The notes: generated from the sequence alone by a model not told the origin. DNA of 64,000 nucleotides from RGIG2041 sp045578865 (GCA_045578865.1 JAZNLB010000008.1:62001-126000), one strand, 5' to 3'. Positions 32,864 to 42,431 are shown, counted from the first letter of the stretch. Numbers and translations: made by a program.

Positions 32864-35059
32864 ATGGATTTATATAAGGATAAAAACGCTTGTATCAACG
32901 ACCGTGTCGAAGACTTGCTTTCCAAAATGACATTGGAAGAAAAAATCGGTCAGACAAATCTGATTCCACTTTCGCAATCAGAGTTCGACAAAACTGCTAA
33001 ACAACTTCGCGACGGCAAAATCGGTGCATTTATTTTTGCGCTCACCGCACTGGCAGGTGAAGAAGGTCAATCGCAAGATAGCATAGAAAAAGCAAACGAA
33101 CTCCAGCGCATTGCTGTGGAGGAAAGTCGTTTAGGTATACCGGTTATTAACGGTCGTGACATCATTCACGGCTACAGAACTATCTTCCCCACACCGCTTG
33201 CACAAGCTGCAAGCTGGGATATAGATTTAGTTAAAAAGGGTGCACAAATCATGGCAAAAGAAGCATCCTATACATGTATACATTGGACTTTTACGCCAAT
33301 GATTGACCTGGCGCGTGACCCGAGATGGAGCAGAATTTCAGAATCGTTCGGCGAAGATCCTTATCTTGCCGGTGAACTGGGAAAAGCAAGTGTGCTCGGT
33401 ATTCAGGGCGATGATTTAAGCTCTAACGGCAATCTGTTGGCTTGCGCTAAGCACTATATTGGTTATGGTGCAGCTGAGGGCGGCAGAGATTACTGTAAAT
33501 CAGAAATTTCCGAATATACAATGCGAAATTTCTATTTGCCAGCATTTAAACAGGTTGTCAAATCTGGCGTTGCTACCGTTATGAACAGTTTTAACGAAAT
33601 TGCAGGAGAGCCGGTTGCCTCCAGTCGCTATTTGTTGCGTGATGTATTAAGAGATGACCTCGGTTTTAACGGTTTTGTTGTCAGTGACTGGGGTTCAGTT
33701 GAACAACTGGAAAACTTTGGCGTTGCAAACAATCGCAAGGAATGTGCCGAACTGGCGTTTAACGCCGGCATTGATATGGATATGTGTAGCGATTGCTACG
33801 AAGAACATCTGCGTGCCTTAGTAGAATCCGGTAAAGTTTCCATGGAAACGCTCGACAATACCGTACGCAATATTTTGACAGCAAAATTCAAAGTTGGTCT
33901 GTTTGACAACCCCTATACCGAAGTAATCAATACGGAAGATGTGATGCTACAAAAAGCCGATGTGGATTTTGCAGAAGAATTTGCTGCACAATGTGCCGTC
34001 CTGCTCAAAAACGATGGCATACTTCCGCTCAAGAAAGGCACAACCGTCGCGCTGACCGGCAATATGCTGGAAGCCAAACGCGATTTGATAAGTTCATGGG
34101 CTGCTGACGGTCGTGCGGAGGATACTCAAAGTTTCCTTGAAGCCATCTATGAATACAACGGTAGAGAAAACTGCAAAACTGCAGACGATACGGATAGTAT
34201 GTTTACACAATCTATACTTACTAGCGCTGATGTGGTTGTGGTAGCCATCGGCGAACCGTGGATGCTCACCGGCGAAGCAAATTGTATTGCCAACATTGAT
34301 GTTACAGACGACAGACTCGAATATGTTAAGCGTGCAAAAATGAGCGGTAAAAAGGTCGTTACGGTAATTTTTGCAGGCAAGCCACTCGCAATTACTGATA
34401 TTGAGCAATATTCCGATGCAATCTTGTACGCATGGCACGGCGGCACTCGTACGGCAATGGCAACAACCAAACTTCTCTTTGGCGATTATGTTCCTTGCGG
34501 CAAATTGCCGAGCACAATGCCACGACACACAGGTCAGATTCCAATCTACTACAATTTCAATGAAAACCCGCGTTTCATTGATGATTATTATAACAACAAA
34601 CCCAAATTCATGATCGGCGACCGCACTTTAACCTCCTATCATGACATAAGCGGCTCTCCCCTTTATCCGTTTGGTTACGGTTTGAGCTATACAAATTTCG
34701 AGTACGCAGATGTAACTGCAGATAAATACGAAATTGCGCTCGAAGATTTGCAAAACGGCGAAACCTTCACCATCCATGCAAGCATTAAAAATACGGGTAA
34801 GTACGATGCAAACGAAATTGCACAATGCTATATCGCCGATATTAAAGCGTCCATGTGCAGACCAACCAGAGAGTTAAAAGGTTTTAAGAAAGTCTTTATC
34901 CCTCGCGGAAAAAGCGTCGAAACAGAATTCAAACTCGGCTACGAAGAACTCGGTTTCTACAGGCGTGACAACAAATTCGCTGTAGAAAAAGGCGAATTTG
35001 AAGTGTATGTCGGAAAAGATTGTCTGACAGAAAACAAACTGATTATAAAAGTGAAATAA
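32864..35059 (+). CDS. GH3 beta-glucosidase/beta-xylosidase
   Basis: 731 aa, no signal peptide, hence intracellular. GH3 N domain with HWTFTPMIDLARDPRWSRISESFGEDPYLAG, AKHYIGYGAAEGGRDY and the nucleophile Asp in FVVSDWGSV; then the C-terminal alpha/beta sandwich domain and a fibronectin III-like domain (ALEDLQNGETFTIHASIKNTGKYDANEIAQCYI). Cleaves terminal beta-linked glucose or related sugars from imported oligosaccharides (BglX-like architecture). Monocistronic: own promoter, RBS GAAAGGGG, own terminator. Exact sugar not predictable. Confidence 0.93.
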   Translation: MDLYKDKNACINDRVEDLLSKMTLEEKIGQTNLIPLSQSEFDKTAKQLRDGKIGAFIFALTALAGEEGQSQDSIEKANELQRIAVEESRLGIPVINGRDIIHGYRTIFPTPLAQAASWDIDLVKKGAQIMAKEASYTCIHWTFTPMIDLARDPRWSRISESFGEDPYLAGELGKASVLGIQGDDLSSNGNLLACAKHYIGYGAAEGGRDYCKSEISEYTMRNFYLPAFKQVVKSGVATVMNSFNEIAGEPVASSRYLLRDVLRDDLGFNGFVVSDWGSVEQLENFGVANNRKECAELAFNAGIDMDMCSDCYEEHLRALVESGKVSMETLDNTVRNILTAKFKVGLFDNPYTEVINTEDVMLQKADVDFAEEFAAQCAVLLKNDGILPLKKGTTVALTGNMLEAKRDLISSWAADGRAEDTQSFLEAIYEYNGRENCKTADDTDSMFTQSILTSADVVVVAIGEPWMLTGEANCIANIDVTDDRLEYVKRAKMSGKKVVTVIFAGKPLAITDIEQYSDAILYAWHGGTRTAMATTKLLFGDYVPCGKLPSTMPRHTGQIPIYYNFNENPRFIDDYYNNKPKFMIGDRTLTSYHDISGSPLYPFGYGLSYTNFEYADVTADKYEIALEDLQNGETFTIHASIKNTGKYDANEIAQCYIADIKASMCRPTRELKGFKKVFIPRGKSVETEFKLGYEELGFYRRDNKFAVEKGEFEVYVGKDCLTENKLIIKVK

Positions 35060-35063
35060 ACAA

Positions 35064-35094
35064 AAAGAAGCGGTGGCTCAGCCACCGCTTCTTT
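35064..35094. terminator. Bidirectional terminator GH3 / ispH-S1
   Basis: 14-bp stem AAAGAAGCGGTGGC / GCCACCGCTTCTTT with 3-nt loop, lying between the convergent stops at 35059 and 35104. Confidence 0.88.
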
Positions 35095-35103
35095 AATATT
35101 CAA

Positions 35104-37068
35104 TTACGCTTCTTCAGTTTCCGCTGTTTCTTCAACAACTTCTTCTGCTGCCTCAATAGCCTCTTGAGCTACTTCCGGCTCGAGCAGTTCACGGATACTC
35201 AGGCTGATGCGCTTTGCTTCCCAATCAATTTTAGTAATCTTTGCTTCTACAACCTGACCAATCTTAAGTTCACTTTCCGGCTTCTCAATTCTCTTGTTTG
35301 CAATCTGAGAAATATGAATGAGACCATCTATACCATCAATGAGTTCGACGAAAGCACCGAACGGCATAAAGCGAACAACCTTAGCGGATACAACATCCCC
35401 TTCGTTGAACTTCGCCTTTGCGATTGTCCACGGATTGTCTTCGTCCTTTTTGTAGCCGAGGGAAATCTTTTTCGTCTCGGTGTTGATATCCTTGATGTAT
35501 ACTTCAAGTGTATCACCAACCGCTACAACTTCACTCGGGTCCTTAATTCTGTTCCAGCTCAGTTCGCTGATGTGCACCAAACCGTCTACGCCACCGATAT
35601 CAACAAACGCACCGAACGGCATGATGGACTTAACAACACCGCTATACTGTTTACCCGCTTCAGCGGATGCCCAGAACGCCTCTTCAAGCACCTTCTTTTT
35701 CTCTTTAAGTACAGAAAGAATGGAACCGGCCACTCTTCTGCGTCTGCTGTTGATTTCAGTAATACGCAATTCAACAGTTTGATTAACAAATACATTCAGG
35801 TCCGGTGTAAATCTGTCAGAAGCTTGTCTTGCTGGCACGAACACGCGTGTACCTTCCACCAAAACAATGATACCGCCGTTTACAGCCTGTACAACCTTAC
35901 CTTCAAGAATTGTCTCGTTTTCAAGTGCTTCTTCAATCTTCTTCCAACCCGCAATTGCATCGAGCTTTTTCTTAGAAAGAAGTGTTTTTCCTTCACCGTC
36001 ATTTACCCCAACAACGAATACCTCAATGGTGTCACCAACTTTAACTACATCAGACGGCTTAGCGTCCGGATCATCGGTAAGCTCACTTGCCGGAATGATA
36101 CCATCAGACTTAAAGCCGAGATCAACGATAACTTCCGTAGGTGTTACATCTACGACTACGCCTTCAACCACATCTCCTGTATTTAAAGTTTTGAGAGTTT
36201 CTTCAAGGGCCTCCTCAAAGCTTACTTCTCCGTTTGTTTTGATTTCTTCCATGAATCTTTTGACCTCCTTGATACTACCTGGCGGTGTTGAAGCTCCGGC
36301 GGTAATACCTATTTTTTTGTTTTTGTAATTTATATTCTGAGGAATATCCTCAAAATTTTCAATTAAGTAAGTATGCGCGCAGTTCTGTGCACAAATCTCA
36401 TAAAGTTTTTGTGTGTTTGAGCTTTTAGCTCCACCAATGACAAGCATTATATCGGAAACCTTGGATATTTCAGCAGCCTCTTGCTGGCGAACCTGCGTCG
36501 CATTGCATATTGTATCAAAAAAGACGATGTCTTGGCAATTCTTTTTTAAAATTGTAATAATCTTTTCATAATTGGATTGATTGAAAGTGGTTTGACAAAC
36601 AACACTGACATGCTCACATTTAAAGTCTTTTGCCTCTTCAATATCGAAAATCACTATTGGCTCACTTTCGCACCAACCCATAATACCACAAACTTCAGGA
36701 TGTTTTTTATCCCCGATAATCACAACAGTTCGCCCGGCCCTGCTCTGCTCAAACACAATATTGTGAATCTTTTTTACAAAGGGACAAGTTAAATCCGCAA
36801 CTGTTAAATTTGCATCACGAGCTTCAAGGACACTCTCTTTTGCTACACCGTGAGTTCGAATGACAAGTTTCGAATCCGCCGGGCAATCCGCCACACGCTC
36901 AATCGTCAACACGCCGCAATTTTTCAAATCCGCATTCACGGTCGGATTATGAATTAACTCACCCAAAATTGCAATCTTCTCGCCATTTCGAATCATATTG
37001 TACACGCCGGAAACGGCTTTTTGTACGCCAAAACAAAATCCGGCACTTTGAACAACAGTTATCTGCAT
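35104..37068 (-). CDS. ispH: IspH (HMBPP reductase) fused to four S1 RNA-binding domains
   Basis: 654 aa fusion. Residues ~1-280 are IspH/LytB, the Fe-S enzyme making IPP and DMAPP in the last MEP-pathway step: SAGFCFGVQKAV, ADLTCPFVKK and FFDTICNATQ carry the three cluster cysteines, with conserved HNPTVN, THG and KHPEV histidines. Residues ~295-640 contain four S1 repeats beginning GDVVEGVVVDV, LEGKVVQAV, GKQYSGVVKSI and GDVVSAKVVRF, like ribosomal protein S1, then an acidic tail rich in Glu/Ala. The fusion is a known Clostridia arrangement. ATG at 37068 is chosen since homology starts there; its ribosome site is weak. Follows cmk and plsC. Confidence 0.95.
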   Translation of the reverse strand: MQITVVQSAGFCFGVQKAVSGVYNMIRNGEKIAILGELIHNPTVNADLKNCGVLTIERVADCPADSKLVIRTHGVAKESVLEARDANLTVADLTCPFVKKIHNIVFEQSRAGRTVVIIGDKKHPEVCGIMGWCESEPIVIFDIEEAKDFKCEHVSVVCQTTFNQSNYEKIITILKKNCQDIVFFDTICNATQVRQQEAAEISKVSDIMLVIGGAKSSNTQKLYEICAQNCAHTYLIENFEDIPQNINYKNKKIGITAGASTPPGSIKEVKRFMEEIKTNGEVSFEEALEETLKTLNTGDVVEGVVVDVTPTEVIVDLGFKSDGIIPASELTDDPDAKPSDVVKVGDTIEVFVVGVNDGEGKTLLSKKKLDAIAGWKKIEEALENETILEGKVVQAVNGGIIVLVEGTRVFVPARQASDRFTPDLNVFVNQTVELRITEINSRRRRVAGSILSVLKEKKKVLEEAFWASAEAGKQYSGVVKSIMPFGAFVDIGGVDGLVHISELSWNRIKDPSEVVAVGDTLEVYIKDINTETKKISLGYKKDEDNPWTIAKAKFNEGDVVSAKVVRFMPFGAFVELIDGIDGLIHISQIANKRIEKPESELKIGQVVEAKITKIDWEAKRISLSIRELLEPEVAQEAIEAAEEVVEETAETEEA

Positions 37069-37131
37069 ACTCAAGTCAGTTGACCTCACATTCGATTTCA
37101 AACCACAAATACTATTCTACCGCAAAACGAA

Positions 37132-37734
37132 CTATTTTGCAAGACCTTTTTTCGCATCTTCTGCGATTTTCCTGATTCTGTCCACCACATCGTCGCTGAC
37201 AATCCCAAGCAGTTCGTTGTCTAATTTCGCATCAAAATATTCTTCGTAGTAAATCGCATCGCCGATGACAACATATGTAGTACAAAACGGCTTAAAGCTG
37301 CCAACCAGCGCAATCGGCTGAATCGGTGACTTTGTTTTAAGTGCAAACATCGCAACACCGTGCTTAATATCCGCCTGTTCTCCGGCTTGCACTCGCGTAC
37401 CTTCCGGAAAAAGCAAGAGCGGTGCATTACTTTTCAAAATACCAAGCGCTTTTTTTACCGCCTTTAAATCCGCATGACCACGGTCTACCGGAAATGCACC
37501 GAGCGCACCCAAAAGCGCACCGAACGGCTTGAACTTAAACAGTTCTTTTTTTGCCATAAAACGCATCGGTTCTTTATAAGCCATGGCAATAAATATCGGA
37601 TCCCAGAAGCTCTGATGATTTGCCGCCATCAAAACGCCTTTGTTATACAAAAGTTTCTCTCTGCCGATTACACGCATCGGCATGATAAAATAAAGCAGTA
37701 TACGCAAACCCCTGATTGCAATCCTGTAGAGCAT
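37132..37734 (-). CDS. plsC: 1-acyl-sn-glycerol-3-phosphate acyltransferase
   Basis: 200 aa membrane-associated acyltransferase making phosphatidic acid. Motif NHQSFWDP (HX4D catalytic pair), FPVDRG, and LFPEGTRVQ; a hydrophobic N-terminal helix (IRGLRILLYFIMPM). Start ATG at 37732-37734 with GGAGAGG before it and only 2 bp after the cmk stop; the earlier in-frame codon lies inside cmk. Middle gene of cmk-plsC-ispH. Confidence 0.92.
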   Translation of the reverse strand: MLYRIAIRGLRILLYFIMPMRVIGREKLLYNKGVLMAANHQSFWDPIFIAMAYKEPMRFMAKKELFKFKPFGALLGALGAFPVDRGHADLKAVKKALGILKSNAPLLLFPEGTRVQAGEQADIKHGVAMFALKTKSPIQPIALVGSFKPFCTTYVVIGDAIYYEEYFDAKLDNELLGIVSDDVVDRIRKIAEDAKKGLAK

Positions 37735-37736
37735 AA

Positions 37737-38408
37737 TTATAACCTCTCCTCTATCAGCGCAAGTAAACAATCTACCGTTTGGAGCGCATCCATATCCGAA
37801 TTATCTACTAAAATTGCATCCTCTGCCTGACGAAGCGGAGAAAACTCTCTTTCGGAATCGTTTTTGTCGCGCGCAAGAATATCTGCTTTTATTTGCTCCA
37901 ACTCTACCTGTTCGCCTTTCTCAACAAGTTCTTTAAAGCGTCTTTGAGCACGAGCATCCACACTTGCAGTCAAATAAATTTTTAAATCCGCATTCGGCAA
38001 TACATGTGTTCCAATATCTCTGCCATCCATAATTACATTTTTTCCCTCGGCCAGTTTGCGCTGCAATTCAACAAGTTTGATTCGAACCGCCTGTACGGTT
38101 GCTACGGCCGAAGCGCCGGCACTGACCTGAGGTGTTCGAATGAGACCGCTGACATCCTCGCTGTTTAAAAATACATGCTGTGCACCGTCCACATAATCAA
38201 TGTTAATGTCAATATTTTCAAGTGCATTTTCAAGACGATCACCCTCATTGTCAAACGGCAAGTTGTTTCGAATCGCATACAAAGCAACGGCACGGTACAT
38301 CGCACCGGTGTCGATATAGATAAACTTTAATTTTGCCGCCGCCGCTTTCGCGATCGTGCTTTTTCCTGCACCTGCCGGTCCGTCAATCGCAACAGAAAAT
38401 GTTTTCAT
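37737..38408 (-). CDS. cmk: Cytidylate kinase
   Basis: 223 aa NMP kinase for CMP/dCMP. P-loop GPAGAGKSTIAKAAA (10-24), YIDTGAMYRAV, NVIMDGRDIGTHVLPNADLKIYLTAS and the lid region follow Cmk. RBS GGAGGG. A hairpin lies between it and the preceding YhiN-like gene, but no clear terminator, so the operon may continue through. Confidence 0.95.
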   Translation of the reverse strand: MKTFSVAIDGPAGAGKSTIAKAAAAKLKFIYIDTGAMYRAVALYAIRNNLPFDNEGDRLENALENIDINIDYVDGAQHVFLNSEDVSGLIRTPQVSAGASAVATVQAVRIKLVELQRKLAEGKNVIMDGRDIGTHVLPNADLKIYLTASVDARAQRRFKELVEKGEQVELEQIKADILARDKNDSEREFSPLRQAEDAILVDNSDMDALQTVDCLLALIEERL

Positions 38409-38429
38409 AATAATCCCTCCATGTCAATA

Positions 38430-38463
38430 TTAAGCCGTGGGGAGTCGAACCTCTTAGGCTTAA
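38430..38463. other. tRNA T-arm-like hairpin before cmk
   Basis: On the minus strand an inverted repeat TTAAGCC / GGCTTAA encloses GGTTCGACTCCCCACGGC, which resembles a tRNA T-arm plus 3' acceptor strand. No D-arm or anticodon arm lies upstream (that is the coding end of the YhiN-like gene), and there is no CCA. It could be chance, a tRNA relic or a small regulatory hairpin. Confidence 0.35.
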
Positions 38464-39683
38464 GCGTTTTCTCCTGCCAAGTAGCCCGTTGAAAACGCAA
38501 TTTGTAAATTAAAACCGCCTGTATAGGCGTCCACATCAATAACTTCCCCTGCAAAATAAAGCCCGGAAACAAGTTTAGACTCCATCGTAGACGGGTTAAT
38601 TTGCTTTACATCTACGCCACCCGAAGTTACAATCGCTTCCGCAATCGGACGAAAACCACGCACATGCAAGGTCAAATCCTTTAAGGCTTCAACGAGTTTT
38701 CCGCGTTCTGCCTTGCTGATTTGATTGACACTTTTATGCGGCGCTAACCCTGCAATTTCAAGCATCGGTCCAATCATTTTTTTAGGCAATAGCCCGTCAA
38801 GCGCATTAACCAGATGCTTGTTTTGCGCCGCAGAAAAATCGCGCAGGATGCGTGCATCCAGTTTCTGCGGCGAAAGCGCAGGCTTTAAATCAATATGCAG
38901 AGTGTATCCGCTTTTTTTCAGCTCTCGCATGTGTGCACTTGCCGAAAGCACAACCGGTCCGGATACGCCGAAATGCGTAAAAAGAAGCTCGCCGAAATCC
39001 TCATAGACACGCTTCCCTTTTTCGTCTTTAACAGAAAGTGCAATATTTTTAAGCGAAACGCCCATTAAGTCTTTCACCCATTGTTCTTCCGTCACCAACG
39101 GTACGAGCGATGCGACAGGCTCACATATGGTATGCCCTGCATCTTTGGCAAACCTGTAACCATCGCCGGTTGAGCCGGTCAACGGATAGGATTTTCCGCC
39201 CGTAGCGACAACGACGCTATCGCACGCTATTTCTCTTCCATCTGATAAGGTAACACCACAAACCGCACCTTCTCGTATTTGTATGCTTTGCACCTCGCCG
39301 CGAAGCAAATGTACATGCTCGCCGAGCGCATAACGCTCTAACACTTTGGCGACATCATGAGCGCTATCACTTTCAGGAAACACACGCATGCCACGCTCTA
39401 CCTTGCATTTCAGCCCGAGATTTTCTAAGAGAGCAACCAAATCTTGATTGGAAAACGAATAAATTGCGCTGTACATAAAATTCGCATTGTGCGGTATGTT
39501 TTCAAATATTTCCGTCACATCACACGCGTTGGTGATATTACATCTTCCCTTACCCGTTATGCGTAACTTTTTACCGAGCATTGGGTTTTTTTCAATGAGC
39601 AGTGTTTCTTTTTTCCGCAAGTTCAAGCGCCCTGCCGCAAGCATACCTGCCGGTCCGCCGCCAACGACAATCGTTTTTCCCAT
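38460..39683 (-). CDS. YhiN/HI0933-family flavoprotein
   Basis: 407 aa FAD-binding oxidoreductase. GGGPAGMLAAGRLNLR dinucleotide loop at the N-terminus, LRITGKGRCNITNA, VVVATGGKSYPLTGSTGDGYRFA, and the C-terminal GLYFAGEVIDVDAYTGGFNLQIAFSTGYLAG are family signatures. The biochemical function of YhiN is not established. Two bp after the RpiR-type regulator stop and 51 bp before cmk. Confidence 0.9.
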   Translation of the reverse strand: MGKTIVVGGGPAGMLAAGRLNLRKKETLLIEKNPMLGKKLRITGKGRCNITNACDVTEIFENIPHNANFMYSAIYSFSNQDLVALLENLGLKCKVERGMRVFPESDSAHDVAKVLERYALGEHVHLLRGEVQSIQIREGAVCGVTLSDGREIACDSVVVATGGKSYPLTGSTGDGYRFAKDAGHTICEPVASLVPLVTEEQWVKDLMGVSLKNIALSVKDEKGKRVYEDFGELLFTHFGVSGPVVLSASAHMRELKKSGYTLHIDLKPALSPQKLDARILRDFSAAQNKHLVNALDGLLPKKMIGPMLEIAGLAPHKSVNQISKAERGKLVEALKDLTLHVRGFRPIAEAIVTSGGVDVKQINPSTMESKLVSGLYFAGEVIDVDAYTGGFNLQIAFSTGYLAGENA

Positions 39684-39685
39684 AA

Positions 39686-40564
39686 TTATTTGCCTTCCGT
39701 TTCAAACTTTTCATACACATCATACTCGTCCCAGATTTTTTCCAGATGGTCGAGTGTAGCCATGGTTTCTTCCCTTTTGCACATACTGATGGCAACCAAA
39801 AGTGCATTAATCACACTCAAGGGTGCAACCAAGGAATCCACAAAAGATGCCATATCGCTGCACGCCTCTAAGCACAAATCTGCAGCGCTTGCAATCGGCG
39901 ATGAAGGGCTGTCCGTAATGCCGATAACCGTTGCGCCGCATTTTTTCACATAATCAATGGCTTTGAGTGTGCGTTTAGAATATCGTGGAAACCCGATACC
40001 TATAAACACATCATCTTTCCCGACACGCAAAATTTTTTCAAACAACTCACTCGAACTCCCCGCACACACATTATGCACATTCGGCGAAATCAAATTCAGG
40101 TAAAATCCGAAAAACGAAGCAAGCGAAGCCGAAGAACGCACACCGAGAATATAAATATTCTTTGCATGCACAATCAACTCAACAATCCGCTCAAAGTCCG
40201 AGCGTTTAATTCGCTCAAGTGTACGGCGAATGTTATTCATGTCCGATGCAAGCACATATTCCAAAACATCATGATTGACTACCCGCCCGCTTGTTACACT
40301 GACACGCTGCGATGCAGTCAACTGTTTACACATGGAAGCACTTATGGCTTTTTGCATTTCCGGATAACCACCAAACCCGAGCTCGAAAGCAAACCGCACA
40401 ACTGTCGATTCGCTGACGCCGACAAGTTCTCCAAGTTTTGCCGCAGTTACAAACGACACTTTATCAAAATGCTCTAAAATATAAGCACCAATTTTTTTAT
40501 GGCTTTTGCTAAAATTCTGCATTTTATCCCGTATTAAATTCAATATATTTTCGTTTTGCGACAT
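39686..40564 (-). CDS. MurR/RpiR-family transcriptional regulator
   Basis: 292 aa. N-terminal helix-turn-helix domain (IGAYILEHFDKVSFVTAAKLGELVGVSESTVVRFAFELGFGGYPEM) and C-terminal SIS phosphosugar-binding domain (NIYILGVRSSASLASFFGFYLNLI; GKDDVFIGIGFPRYSKRTLKAIDYV). Such proteins sense sugar phosphates. Start ATG at 40562-40564 with GGGGTG 7 nt upstream; an ATG 6 codons earlier is possible. It heads a unit with the YhiN-like gene; no sugar genes adjoin it, so its target is unclear. Confidence 0.9.
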   Translation of the reverse strand: MSQNENILNLIRDKMQNFSKSHKKIGAYILEHFDKVSFVTAAKLGELVGVSESTVVRFAFELGFGGYPEMQKAISASMCKQLTASQRVSVTSGRVVNHDVLEYVLASDMNNIRRTLERIKRSDFERIVELIVHAKNIYILGVRSSASLASFFGFYLNLISPNVHNVCAGSSSELFEKILRVGKDDVFIGIGFPRYSKRTLKAIDYVKKCGATVIGITDSPSSPIASAADLCLEACSDMASFVDSLVAPLSVINALLVAISMCKREETMATLDHLEKIWDEYDVYEKFETEGK

Positions 40565-40596
40565 AACCAGACACCCCAGCATCGTATTTTAATATG

Positions 40597-40625
40597 ATTA
40601 TACTATAAGTATACCGATATTGCAA
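40597..40625 (-). promoter_or_regulatory. Promoter of the RpiR-type regulator gene
   Basis: Minus strand TTGCAA, 17-bp spacer, TATAAT. Divergent from the recJ promoter, 34 bp between the -35 boxes. Confidence 0.8.
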
Positions 40626-40659
40626 GAAAAAACAACGACTTGCACCATGTAAAAATATG

Positions 40660-40688
40660 TTGAAATAAATACAGTTTTCTGTTATAAT
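40660..40688 (+). promoter_or_regulatory. Promoter of recJ-relA-MBL-hemZ
   Basis: TTGAAA, 17-bp spacer, TATAAT; about 30 nt leader with a strong GGAGG site. Confidence 0.85.
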
Positions 40689-40724
40689 ATATCTAATATT
40701 GTAAATTACATCCCGGAGGAACAT

Positions 40725-42431
40725 ATGACGCATAAAAGATGGAATTTTTTAAAAAGCCCGCAATGCGTACAATCGCTTGCAGAACAATTACATATCCCTT
40801 CGGTCGTTGCAACCATACTGGCAAACAGATCGATAACCGAACCGGAAAGTGCAAAACAGTTTTTATCGAAAGCAAAGAGCGGCATTCACCACCCGTTTTT
40901 ACTCAAAGATGCACAAAAAGCTGCCGCGCGTATTAAAAAAGCTATGGATAACAACGAAACCGTTGTCATTTATGGCGATTATGATGTGGACGGCATCACC
41001 TCGTCGGCCATTGTGTATAAGTTTTTAAAAGGTCTTGGATTAAATGTAAGTTATTACATTCCCAACCGTGTAGACGAAGGTTATGGCATCAATATTTTAG
41101 CGCTGCAAAAAATCCGCAAGAACGGCGCAACGCTTATGATTACCGTTGACTGCGGCATCACCGCTGTCGGCGAAGTGGAGTTTGCAAAGACCCTCGGTTT
41201 AGACATTATTATTACAGATCATCACACCTGCAAAGAAGAAATCCCGCGTGCACACGCAGTAATTAACCCAAAACAGCCGGAATGTACTTATCCTTTCAAG
41301 GATTTGGCAGGTGTTGGCGTGGCGTTTAAATTTATCCTGGCCACCGTATTGGAACTCGGTCTGAACACAAGCGAATATTTCGATGCGTTTATCGATATTG
41401 TTGCAATCGGCACAATCGCCGATGTGGTTAGTTTAACGGGCGAAAACAGGCTTTTTGTTTCGCATGGTTTAAAAAAATTGCAACATACAGATAATATTGG
41501 CATACAATCCCTCATGCAAGTTTCAGGCATTGCTGACAAACCCCTCACTGCCGGCAACATCAGTTTTACCGTTGCTCCGCGCATTAATGCTGCCGGACGC
41601 GTCGGCAGCGCCACACTCGCAGTAGAACTTTTGGTGACGAACTCTGAGCAAAAAGCGCAAGAAATCGCAATGCAATTAGACAATGAAAACCACCAGCGCC
41701 AGCAAACGGAAACCGAAATTTTAAAAGATGCTTTCGATATGATTTCCGCAATGGACAAGCCGGAAGAAAAAAAAGTTTTTGTTTTGGCTAAAGAAGACTG
41801 GCACCACGGCGTTATCGGCATAGTCGCTTCACGCATCACCGATAAATTCTACAAGCCGACCATTTTAATTTCATTAAACGGCAACCTTGGCAAAGGCTCC
41901 GGGCGCAGCGTAAAGGGATTTAATATTTTCGATGCCCTCACCCATTGTAATGACTTGCTGTTAAAATACGGTGGACACGAACTGGCGGCTGGTCTCGGCC
42001 TTAGCGCAGATAGTATTGAAGCATTTGATAAACTAATCAATGCTTACGCAAACCAAGTAATGACCGAAGATACGCTTGTGCCATATATTAATATTGACGC
42101 TGTGCTTCAACTCGCAGATTTGACATTAGAAAATGCAGAAATTTTGAGCATATTAGAGCCGTATGGCATGGGCAACGCGCAACCGATATTTGCAGTTATG
42201 AATGCAACCCTGCAGGCTGTAAGACAAATCGGCAACGGAAAGCACTGCAAACTTTCCGTATCCAAAGCCGGCAGGCATGCCGAATTTATAGGATTTAACA
42301 TGTCCGAGATTGCCGATAATTTTAAAATCGGCACAAATCTCGACCTGGCATTTACCATTGATACTAACTTTTTTCGCGGTAACAAACAACTCCAACTCAT
42401 TTTGAGAGATGTACGACAGGCAGTAAAATAA
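40725..42431 (+). CDS. recJ: Single-stranded-DNA-specific exonuclease RecJ
   Basis: 568 aa DHH-superfamily 5'-3' exonuclease for recombination and mismatch repair. Motifs: VVIYGDYDVDGITSSAI (metal Asp cluster), ITVDCGIT, IITDHHTC (DHH), the DHHA1 part LGKGSGRSVKGFNIFDALTH...GGHELAAGLGL, and a C-terminal OB-like region. Length is that of Firmicute RecJ cores without long extension. First gene of a four-gene rightward operon. Confidence 0.95.
   Translation: MTHKRWNFLKSPQCVQSLAEQLHIPSVVATILANRSITEPESAKQFLSKAKSGIHHPFLLKDAQKAAARIKKAMDNNETVVIYGDYDVDGITSSAIVYKFLKGLGLNVSYYIPNRVDEGYGINILALQKIRKNGATLMITVDCGITAVGEVEFAKTLGLDIIITDHHTCKEEIPRAHAVINPKQPECTYPFKDLAGVGVAFKFILATVLELGLNTSEYFDAFIDIVAIGTIADVVSLTGENRLFVSHGLKKLQHTDNIGIQSLMQVSGIADKPLTAGNISFTVAPRINAAGRVGSATLAVELLVTNSEQKAQEIAMQLDNENHQRQQTETEILKDAFDMISAMDKPEEKKVFVLAKEDWHHGVIGIVASRITDKFYKPTILISLNGNLGKGSGRSVKGFNIFDALTHCNDLLLKYGGHELAAGLGLSADSIEAFDKLINAYANQVMTEDTLVPYINIDAVLQLADLTLENAEILSILEPYGMGNAQPIFAVMNATLQAVRQIGNGKHCKLSVSKAGRHAEFIGFNMSEIADNFKIGTNLDLAFTIDTNFFRGNKQLQLILRDVRQAVK

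Noticed and set aside
35020..36186. 388-codon plus-strand open frame after the GH3 gene
   Set aside because: Antisense to the strongly conserved S1 domains of the ispH fusion, overlaps the terminator at 35064, and its composition is that of a shadow frame.
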